DNA of 5,136 bases. Origin: an uncultured Anaplasmataceae bacterium. Its GTDB lineage: Bacteria; Pseudomonadota; Alphaproteobacteria; Rickettsiales; CAIPFW01. The notes under the pieces are model-generated. The model made no database searches and was not told the DNA's origin. It saw only the letters and a program-made list of their open reading frames with translations. Made by a program: the position numbers and the translations under genes. The stretch spans positions 1-5,136 of the forward strand of contig CAIPFW010000054.1 in assembly GCA_903864455.1 (NCBI GenBank). Reading direction: 5' to 3'. Shown piece by piece: positions 1 to 4,830 of the stretch (the stretch's first letter is position 1; each line of letters begins with the position of its first letter).

Positions 1-58
1 GTCCGAAAATCGATAAAAATACGGAATTTTAAAGTTTTATGAGAAATGCAATGGGTTT
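1..58 (-). repeat. Imperfect 58-bp repeat, copy A
   Basis: This stretch aligns without gaps to 183-240, matching at about 45 of 58 positions by eye. The last 15 bases are the best conserved part and contain AAATGCAATGGGTT. It starts at the window edge, so the unit may extend to the left. No convincing gene is seen: the longest frames are short and lack coding character. The function is unknown, and a dispersed non-coding repeat or a decayed mobile element is the most likely explanation. Confidence 0.6.
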
Positions 59-90
59 TATAATTTGTATTCATTAAACCCATTGCGTTT
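44..90. repeat. Hairpin built from AAACCCATTGC inverted repeats
   Basis: GCAATGGGTTT (48-58) and AAACCCATTGC (76-86) form a perfect 11-bp stem around a 17-nt loop. The pairing extends outward through AAAT (44-47) and GTTT (87-90) with one T-G wobble, giving a 15-bp stem. A T-richer stretch follows on the plus side, but there is no clean run of T, so a terminator role is possible but weak. The stem arms are the same motif found at 226-239, 3745-3759 and 5035-5049, so a palindromic dispersed repeat is equally likely. Confidence 0.55.
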
Positions 91-182
91 GTTTTATATT
101 TAAAACTCAAAGAATGCGTGAAAATAAATCGCGTTTAAATCGCTTCACAGAAGGAAATCGAAGTGAGTTTGAAGTTTTTATC

Positions 183-240
183 GTCCGAAGATAGACGAAG
201 ATATTGAATTTTGAATGTTTAAAAGAAATGCAATGGGTTA
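183..240 (-). repeat. Imperfect 58-bp repeat, copy B
   Basis: This is the second copy of the unit at 1-58, in the same orientation and 182 bases further on. Differences are scattered substitutions with no indels. Its right edge (AAATGCAATGGGTT, 226-239) runs directly into the truncated end of the transposase fragment at 241. The junction may therefore mark where this repeat and the insertion sequence were joined. The stretch between the two copies (59-182) shows no gene. Confidence 0.6.
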
Positions 241-404
241 ACTGCATTCGCTAACAATCTTCTGCTTATTTTGATATTTGATGCAATTGGAATTAGATTC
301 TTTATCAATTCCCACTGACTATCTGTAAGATCTGAATCATACGCCTTCTTTTCATTATAATTAAATAAGTGAGAATAAGTTTAATAAAAATCAACGGGAA
401 TTGA
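241..404 (-). pseudogene. IS5-family transposase, 5' fragment (copy 1)
   Basis: Read on the minus strand, this stretch encodes the N-terminal part of an IS5-type transposase (DUF4096-like region). It has DLTDSQWELIKNLIPIAS followed by NIKISRRLLANAV, which matches the family pattern of an LTDxQWE motif and then an Arg-rich helix. The frame leading into it has no clean ATG: an ATG at 357-359 (minus) is out of frame by an indel. The frame is lost at 241, after about 35 recognisable residues. The left edge of the element is TCAATTCCCGTTGA (391-404), a probable terminal inverted repeat about 45 bases before the ATG. The same sequence recurs inverted at 4831-4996, more than 90 percent identical by eye. 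This is a dead remnant and no catalytic DDE region is present. Confidence 0.75.
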
Positions 405-439
405 AAGACTGAAGGCGACTTCCTATAAAATGTTATTTT

Positions 440-754
440 TTAACATCCAACTATGTTCATTGACACTAAATCAATTGGCTCTACAGCTATAACAATAGGA
501 ATGATGGGGGTATTTAACACAGAAATCAAGCCTTCTAAAGTATTTACATCTGATGGTATATAGTTCACAGTATTCATCTGATCGATAATTGAAGTTAAAT
601 CGTGAAGTTCTTCATTAGCTGAAATAAAAGCATCGTAAAGAGTATAAAGATCATCTACGACATTATTGTAATCTTCTGATGTTATGCACTCCTCAGAAAT
701 CATAATATTTACATCACCCGTAATATCAGAAATATCTATATATTTTGGACTCAT
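440..754 (-). CDS. Hypothetical small, highly acidic protein
   Basis: This encodes 104 residues of a protein I do not recognise. Starting at the ATG at 754, it begins MSPKYIDISDITGD. It contains 11 Asp and 7 Glu against one Lys and no Arg, so its net charge is near -17 and its predicted pI is very low. Residues 1-75 are polar and probably helical in part (DDLYTLYDAFISANEEL near 34-50). Residues 82-104 are hydrophobic (TPIIPIVIAVEPIDLV) and end in Cys. There is no signal peptide or clear membrane helix. A TTG at 784 would add ten residues, but the ATG is preferred. No ribosome binding site is seen. AT-rich codon use resembles the neighbours, which supports real coding. It is a single gene between an IS remnant and a divergent intergenic region. 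Possible roles include a DNA-mimic, antitoxin or anti-restriction type protein, but nothing specific supports any of these. Confidence 0.55.
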   Translation of the reverse strand: MSPKYIDISDITGDVNIMISEECITSEDYNNVVDDLYTLYDAFISANEELHDLTSIIDQMNTVNYIPSDVNTLEGLISVLNTPIIPIVIAVEPIDLVSMNIVGC

Positions 755-947
755 ATCGCACCGTTTAAATAAAAATAACCACAACTTTTGCGGTATATAA
801 AAATCTTACAAATACATCTCTGAAAATTCATTAAAAGCAAAAGCATATAACTATATATCAATTAATATTGTCTAATAAATCAATTAATTTTATATAAAAA
901 TATAAAGAGGAATCGTTATTTTTATAAGTAAAACATTACTATTTATG

Positions 948-953
948 TATAAT
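948..953 (+). promoter_or_regulatory. -10 element (TATAAT) for the trm112-like/ispD/fdxA cluster
   Basis: A perfect TATAAT lies 26 bases before the ATG at 980, which predicts transcription starting near 960 and a leader of about 20 nt. No good -35 hexamer is present at 16-18 bp spacing (TAAGTA at 925-930 is the nearest), so the promoter may be weak or activator dependent. The intergenic region 755-979 is divergent and very AT-rich. No clear promoter for the minus-strand gene could be picked out in it. Confidence 0.45.
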
Positions 954-979
954 GCAGGTTATTATCTTATTAATTAATT

Positions 980-1246
980 ATGGCGTATTGCGACAACAAA
1001 ATAAAATCTCTTGAGGATGAAAAAATAAATATTTTACTTGAGCTGCTGATTTGCCCTAAAACTGGCCATAAATTAAAGTTTGATAAAAAATATCAAGTTT
1101 TTGTAAGTGAGGAGGGGAATTTAATTCTTCATTATGAGAATGGAATACCGAATATGCTTCTAGAAGAAAGCGAATCCATAGATTCTTTTTATGCGGGCAA
1201 AGATTTCGATAAAAATAATTTTATTTATGCGAAAGATATGCAATGA
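980..1246 (+). CDS. Trm112/YcaR-like (UPF0434) small protein
   Basis: This 88-residue protein has the two sequence hallmarks of the UPF0434/Trm112-like family: LLICPKTGHKL at about 22-32, and NGIPNMLLEESE at about 54-65 near the end of the fold. Family members are usually about 60 residues. This one has an N-terminal extension of about 15 residues and a C-terminal tail of about 20. The zinc-ligand pattern is incomplete: only the first Cys of the CPxC motif is kept (C25, followed by PKT), and the later Cys are absent, as happens in several proteobacterial members. Eukaryotic Trm112 is a methyltransferase-activating subunit, but the bacterial role is not settled. Only one in-frame ATG is available for the start, and TAATTAATT precedes it with no Shine-Dalgarno sequence. 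The next gene begins 12 bases after its stop, so the two are probably co-transcribed. In E. coli the homologue ycaR also sits next to a cytidylyltransferase gene, kdsB. Confidence 0.8.
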   Translation: MAYCDNKIKSLEDEKINILLELLICPKTGHKLKFDKKYQVFVSEEGNLILHYENGIPNMLLEESESIDSFYAGKDFDKNNFIYAKDMQ

Positions 1247-1258
1247 AATCTTTTGACT

Positions 1259-1975
1259 ATGAATAAAAATTACGCAATTATTTTGATTGGTGGCTCTGGT
1301 TCAAGATTTTCTATTGAGTCACCGAAACAATTTTTTAAATTGAATGCAAGAGAAATCGTTTATTATTCGATTCAGAACTTTCTTCAAAATAAAAACATAG
1401 ATACAATTATCATTGTTGTAAATTCAAATGATGAAAAATTTTTAATTGAAAATGTGGTAAAAAAATACTTTTATCAGGAATATCAAAATCATAAAATTTT
1501 CTCTTGCATTGGTGGAGAGAGGCGAATCGATTCGGCATTTTGTGGGCTTTCTTTTATAAAAAAAAATTTTGAAAATTGTGAGAATGTTTTTATTCATGAT
1601 GGATGCAGACCTTTATTTTCTCAAAATCTCATAAACAACTTAATAGAAAAAATAGAAGAAAAAAAGTATGACTGTATGTTTCCAGCATTAAAAATTACAG
1701 AAGCGATTAAGCATATTGATAAAAATATAGTTCGATCTCAAAATCGTGATTTTTTTTATACAGCTCAAACTCCACAAATTTTTCAATTTAAAAAAATTAT
1801 TGAATGCTTTGAAAAAAATAATATTGATAACGATTATTTTGTCAACGATGAGTCAGGTTTTTTAGAAAAGAATGGATATAAAATTTCTTTTATAAATGGT
1901 GAAAAGGAAAACATCAAGATTACTTTTCCTGAAGATTTAAAACTAGCTGAATTCTTTTTAAAAACAAATTTATAA
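1259..1975 (+). CDS. ispD: 2-C-methyl-D-erythritol 4-phosphate cytidylyltransferase
   Basis: IspD transfers CMP from CTP to 2-C-methyl-D-erythritol 4-phosphate, the third step of the MEP isoprenoid pathway, in the cytosol. The 238 residues match the usual length of about 230-240. Motifs in order (ATG numbering) are: the CTP-binding loop GGSGSRF at 11-17 with PKQ at 22-24 (Arg16, Lys23); GGERRIDSAFCGL at 85-97; HDGCRP at 113-118 (Asp and Arg); TEAIK at 147-151; an Arg at 163 before AQTPQIF; and NIKITFPEDL at 218-227. The usual DTxK motif reads EAIK, so a commonly conserved Thr is Ala here. There is no fused IspF domain, unlike the IspDF of many alphaproteobacteria. An in-frame TTG at 1253 could add two residues, but the ATG at 1259 is preferred. 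Neither has a ribosome binding site. The gene lies between the Trm112-like gene (12-base gap) and fdxA (37-base gap), with no terminator on either side. Confidence 0.9.
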   Translation: MNKNYAIILIGGSGSRFSIESPKQFFKLNAREIVYYSIQNFLQNKNIDTIIIVVNSNDEKFLIENVVKKYFYQEYQNHKIFSCIGGERRIDSAFCGLSFIKKNFENCENVFIHDGCRPLFSQNLINNLIEKIEEKKYDCMFPALKITEAIKHIDKNIVRSQNRDFFYTAQTPQIFQFKKIIECFEKNNIDNDYFVNDESGFLEKNGYKISFINGEKENIKITFPEDLKLAEFFLKTNL

Positions 1976-2012
1976 TTTATAATGAATGTGTGAATAAAAT
2001 TATTAAAAAACA

Positions 2013-2354
2013 ATGACTCATTACGTTGGAGAAGAATGCGTGAAATGCAAATACACAGATTGCGTCGAGGTTTGCCCCGTTGATTGTTTTTATGAGGGGG
2101 AAGATTTTTTAGCAATAGACCCTGATGTTTGTATTGATTGCGGAGTATGCATTCCAGAATGCCCTGTAGACGCTATCAAAACCGACGAAAATGCACACAA
2201 CGATTCAGAAAAACTTTTTTGGTTAAGTTATAATGCTAAGTATGCAAAAAAATGGAATAAAATCTCGAAACAAAAAGACCCACTTCCTGAAGCTGAGGAA
2301 TTCTCAACAATAAAAGAAAAAAAGCATTTATTGAAGGAGAAAATGGATTTTTAA
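2013..2354 (+). CDS. fdxA: FdxA-type 7Fe-8S ferredoxin
   Basis: This is a 113-residue soluble electron carrier, clearly of the Azotobacter ferredoxin I/FdxA type. The Cys pattern is complete. C9, C17 and C50 correspond to the [3Fe-4S] ligands, and C21, C40, C43 and C46 to the [4Fe-4S] ligands. C12 and C25 are the usual non-ligand cysteines of the family. The signature stretches CKYTDCVEVCPVDCFYEGE and CIDCGVCIPECPVDAI are intact. The C-terminal region (about 70-113) keeps the family's LNAxYAxxWxxI and KKDPLPEAEEF-like segments. The loop at about 57-68 (TDENAHNDSEKL) is polar. The ATG at 2013 is well placed, because the first Cys lies at the usual distance from it. No Shine-Dalgarno sequence is visible. 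The gene lies 37 bases after ispD and is probably co-transcribed. It could supply electrons to Fe-S enzymes such as IspG or IspH, but that is inference. No clear hairpin terminator follows it. Confidence 0.93.
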   Translation: MTHYVGEECVKCKYTDCVEVCPVDCFYEGEDFLAIDPDVCIDCGVCIPECPVDAIKTDENAHNDSEKLFWLSYNAKYAKKWNKISKQKDPLPEAEEFSTIKEKKHLLKEKMDF

Positions 2355-2459
2355 TGAGGAATTTTTACTCCCAACCCCTAGGCTGTCAATACAACAACTG
2401 AAGCAACTAATTCAAATAAGCCAAGATAACTAGAGGTCTTACAGTGCATTATAGCTTCA

Positions 2460-3026
2460 CTATTGCGAAAGGTGCAATTTATATCCAAGTGAATCTCTAA
2501 AGATCTTTCTTGTATCTAATAGTAAGCTTTCTAAATCTTTTAAACGATCATGAGTTCTTTCGAATACATATCTATTCTTTGTAATATAATCTCAAGTTTT
2601 ACATTATTTTCACTAGTTTCTTTTGAGCAAAATTCTCCTTTGTATCTTATATCTGCAATCACTCCTTTTCTTCTTACTTTGCAATGAGAAGCTGCATTTA
2701 ATAATATAATCTCTTAAATAGCATCGTAGAGCGAGCAATTATTATAAAAGATTCTGTTGAAGAGATTGTGTATTCATAACCACTTCAATAAAGAGTTTTA
2801 TTTATATAGCTCGTAGTATGACTTTGTTGAGGAGATTAGCGAGATAAAATTACAGACCGCCTCTATATCTCATGAAAAATGAATAGACATTCTTCTGATT
2901 CGAAAAATCTTTAGGTAATTGAGGTCACTGAAATCCGTTCTTTTTTAAATACAACGCTCCATTCGCCAATAATCTTCTGCTTATTTTGATATTTGATGCA
3001 ATTGGAATGGGATTCTTTATCAATTC
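2460..3026 (-). pseudogene. Degenerate IS5-family transposase (copy 2)
   Basis: This fills most of the apparent gene desert 2355-3026. Read on the minus strand from 3026, it gives ELIKNPIPIAS and NIKISRRLLANGALYLKKNG. An in-frame stop follows, where copy 3 keeps QWRQ, and then PQLPKDFSNQKNVYSFF, the family's conserved LPxDFxxWxxVyxxF region. Two further stops follow in the same frame. The middle, where the DDE catalytic Asp residues should be, is too short and appears deleted. A second frame gives VRRKGVIADIRYKGEF (about 2620-2680). After another shift comes RYVFERTHDRLKDLESLLL (about 2520-2575), which resembles the conserved C-terminal ERTxxxL region of IS5 transposases, ending at a TAG at 2460-2462. 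At least two frameshifts and several stops make it inactive. Its 5' edge touches the peroxiredoxin stop codon. Positions 2355-2459 show nothing recognisable. Confidence 0.75.
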
Positions 3027-3683
3027 TTATTCTTTCATATAAGATGACATATAATCCTTCAAACCAGAATCATTGGCCTCCATACCAGAATCCCCTTTGC
3101 TCCAACCAGCAGGACAAACTTCCCCATGTTTCTCATGATATTTCCATGCATCTATGATACGCAAAATCTCATCTATATTTCTTCCGATAGGCAAGTCATT
3201 TATCGATTGATGTCTTATAATGCCTTCTGAATCTATGAAAAATGTAGCTCGCAACGCTATTTCATCAACCTCTCTAGTCACTTCGCTCATATCAACATCT
3301 TCGTTAAAGCATTGTTCATTCTCGATTAAAATTTCATAATTTCGCGATGTTGTTTTATTGATATCCGATAGTAATGTATAATCTAACTCACCTATTCCAC
3401 CGTCTTTGATGCTTTTCTCACGCCATGCCTTGTGAGAAAATTTTGAATCGATGCTAATTCCGACAAGCAAAATACCTCTCTCTTGAAATGCATCAAAAGA
3501 TTCATTTAATTTTATTAATTCAGTCGGACAAACAAATGTGAAATCCAAAGGATAGAAAAATAAAACTGCACCTTTTACATTATTTTTTTCTAATTGCTCA
3601 TATAAAGAAAATTTAACGAAAGATCCATGCGAATCAACACCATCAAGTAAAATTTCTGGTGCTTTTTTTTTAACTAAAACCAT
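3027..3683 (-). CDS. Typical 2-Cys peroxiredoxin (AhpC/TSA family)
   Basis: This 218-residue cytosolic thiol peroxidase reduces hydrogen peroxide and organic hydroperoxides. The peroxidatic site is YPLDFTFVCPTE, with Thr49 and Cys52. Trp87 (KAW) and Arg145 (LRATFFID) complete the conserved active-site environment. The resolving Cys190 sits in the family motif EVCPAGW, which gives the inter-subunit disulfide of typical 2-Cys enzymes. GGIG at 95-98 matches the GGLG motif linked to sensitivity to over-oxidation. Compared with common AhpC/Prx1 proteins, about 16 extra acidic residues are inserted around 122-139, with an additional Cys125. The ATG at 3683 is preceded by TAATTAATT, the same 9 bases as before the gene at 980, with no Shine-Dalgarno sequence. 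No AhpF or thioredoxin partner is nearby. Downstream it runs straight into the IS5 remnant with no terminator. Confidence 0.92.
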   Translation of the reverse strand: MVLVKKKAPEILLDGVDSHGSFVKFSLYEQLEKNNVKGAVLFFYPLDFTFVCPTELIKLNESFDAFQERGILLVGISIDSKFSHKAWREKSIKDGGIGELDYTLLSDINKTTSRNYEILIENEQCFNEDVDMSEVTREVDEIALRATFFIDSEGIIRHQSINDLPIGRNIDEILRIIDAWKYHEKHGEVCPAGWSKGDSGMEANDSGLKDYMSSYMKE

Positions 3684-3713
3684 AATTAATTATTTATTTA
3701 TAACGTACAAGCT

Positions 3714-3741
3714 ATTTTATATAAAAATACTTTCCTGTCAA
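3714..3741 (-). promoter_or_regulatory. Sigma70-type promoter of the peroxiredoxin gene
   Basis: On the minus strand TTGACA (3736-3741) is followed after 16 bases by TAAAAT (3714-3719). This predicts a start near 3707 and a leader of about 24 nt. The -35 hexamer is perfect. A copy of the dispersed motif AAACCCATTGAATTT (3745-3759, minus) ends 3 bases upstream of the -35 and could be an operator or a passive repeat. Confidence 0.65.
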
Positions 3742-3744
3742 TGA

Positions 3745-3759
3745 AAATTCAATGGGTTT
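3745..3759 (-). repeat. Copy of the AAACCCATTG dispersed motif
   Basis: The motif AAACCCATTGAATTT (minus strand) differs by one base from the AAACCCATTGCATTT read at 44-58 on the minus strand. It lies just upstream of the peroxiredoxin -35 hexamer. Whether it is regulatory or leftover repeat DNA cannot be told from this window. Confidence 0.45.
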
Positions 3760-3765
3760 GTTGAA

Positions 3766-3788
3766 TTTATTTGACTGAATCAAATAAA
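3766..3788. promoter_or_regulatory. 9-bp inverted repeat in the divergent promoter region
   Basis: TTTATTTGA (3766-3774) and TCAAATAAA (3780-3788) form a perfect 9-bp dyad with a CTGAA spacer. It lies between the -35 elements of the peroxiredoxin (3736-3741) and the transporter (3802-3807). This suits an operator acting on either promoter, but AT-rich DNA makes chance dyads common. There is no run of T, so it is not a terminator. Confidence 0.35.
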
Positions 3789-3801
3789 ACTTTAACAAAA
3801 A

Positions 3802-3830
3802 TTGACATTTCTTTATCTTTCAAGTAAAAT
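3802..3830 (+). promoter_or_regulatory. Sigma70-type promoter of the EamA transporter gene
   Basis: TTGACA (3802-3807) is followed after exactly 17 bases by TAAAAT (3825-3830), close to the consensus. Transcription should begin near 3837, giving a leader of about 33 nt before the ATG at 3870. The leader shows no Shine-Dalgarno sequence. Confidence 0.7.
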
Positions 3831-3869
3831 AAAATCATTCAACGTAGATTTAAACTACCTTTTCACCAA

Positions 3870-4790
3870 ATGAAACTCAAAGACATATTTTTAGCCATAA
3901 TCATGTGCATAACATGGTCAACCGATTATATCATATCAAAAGAAGCATTAGAGCATTTCTCGCCTATTTTTTTTACAGCACTTCGATTCTCTATCGTTTC
4001 TTTGTTTTATATACCGATATATAAAAATATCGGAAAATTCTTTAAAGAGTTGTTCTTTTTATCGTTCGTATTAGTTGTTTTCGCTTATGGTTTTGGGGAT
4101 ATCGGAATACAGTTAAATAGTTCTGTCACAGTTTCAAACGTCATCATTCAATTTAATGTCGTGGTAGGAGTAGTATTCGCAGCTATTTTTTTAAAAGAAA
4201 AACTCACTCGAAACAATATAATCGGCGGGCTCATAGCCTTTTTTGGTATGCTTTTAGTTGTTTTTAGTAACACAACCAATGCTGAAGCGAATATGCTCTC
4301 TGTAAATACAAATAATTTATATTCTATATTTTTCCTTTTATTCACAACTTGCGCTTGGCCTGTATATACAATATGGTCAAAGAAATTATATGGCAAGGTC
4401 ACATCAGAAGAAATCATAGGATATACAGCGCTTATAGGTTGCGTTCAGGCTTTTGTTGTTTCTTATTTTTTTGAAAAAAATCAACTTCATTCCCTCCAAA
4501 CAATAGATTTGAGATTAATTTTATATATTGTATACGCAGGAATATTTGGAATTGTTGTGCCTCATAAAATTTGGCATCATTTAATTCATCATTATTCTGT
4601 GAATAAAGTGGTGTGTTTTTCACTCTTGATTCCTGTTATTTCTGCCGTGGAAAGCATTTTATATTTTCATGAACATATAAAATTAATGATTGTTGTTGGC
4701 GGGTGCTTTGTTTTGCTTGGATTGTATATTAATAATATAAATAGCAATTCTCCTACTACTGATAATAAAATTGTTGAAAAAGAAACTTAA
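3870..4790 (+). CDS. EamA/DMT-superfamily inner-membrane transporter
   Basis: This 306-residue membrane protein has about ten predicted helices (roughly 5-22, 32-50, 61-79, 86-107, 115-133, 149-171, 181-201, 213-232, 244-264 and 270-289). They are arranged as two EamA repeats (about 8-133 and 150-288). The length and the motif FLKEKLTRNNIIGG at about 107-120, an acidic-basic loop before helix 5, are typical of the family. The second repeat has the parallel YFHEHIKLMIVVGG at 265-278. Members export or exchange small metabolites such as amino acids, nucleotides or S-adenosylmethionine, and the substrate cannot be read from the sequence. The tail after 290 is polar and probably cytoplasmic. The His-rich stretch HKIWHHLIHHYS (232-243) between helices 8 and 9 is unusual. 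The ATG at 3870 is supported by the promoter just upstream and by the normal start of helix 1. No terminator is evident after the stop. Confidence 0.88.
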   Translation: MKLKDIFLAIIMCITWSTDYIISKEALEHFSPIFFTALRFSIVSLFYIPIYKNIGKFFKELFFLSFVLVVFAYGFGDIGIQLNSSVTVSNVIIQFNVVVGVVFAAIFLKEKLTRNNIIGGLIAFFGMLLVVFSNTTNAEANMLSVNTNNLYSIFFLLFTTCAWPVYTIWSKKLYGKVTSEEIIGYTALIGCVQAFVVSYFFEKNQLHSLQTIDLRLILYIVYAGIFGIVVPHKIWHHLIHHYSVNKVVCFSLLIPVISAVESILYFHEHIKLMIVVGGCFVLLGLYINNINSNSPTTDNKIVEKET

Positions 4791-4830
4791 AATATTAATT
4801 TAATACACATTTTGAGGCTACTCTCATCTT

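Noticed and set aside
1..240. CRISPR-like array
   Set aside because: There are only two long imperfect repeat units, spaced by 124 bases and 78 percent identical, with no uniform repeats or spacers and no cas genes.
755..784. TTG start giving the acidic protein ten more residues (MWLFLFKRCD)
   Set aside because: The ATG at 754 is a stronger codon, and the added stretch has a basic, hydrophobic composition unlike the rest of the protein. A short hydrophobic leader cannot be fully excluded.
785..979. Small RNA, tRNA or riboswitch in the divergent intergenic region
   Set aside because: The stretch is almost pure A/T with no stable GC-containing stems and no recognisable conserved motif.
1253..1258. 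TTG start two codons upstream of the ispD ATG
   Set aside because: It has no ribosome binding site, and the ATG at 1259 already gives a normal N-terminus before the CTP-binding loop.
1834..2115. Minus-strand open frame of 93 codons across the end of ispD and the start of fdxA
   Set aside because: It is fully antisense to two well-supported genes, has low-complexity Lys/Phe/Ser composition, and resembles no known family.
4148..4417. Minus-strand open frame of 89 codons inside the transporter gene
   Set aside because: It is antisense to the EamA transporter, whose helices and motifs are continuous here, so it is a shadow frame.
4432..4623. Minus-strand open frame of 63 codons inside the transporter gene
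   Set aside because: It is antisense to the second EamA repeat and shows no domain features.
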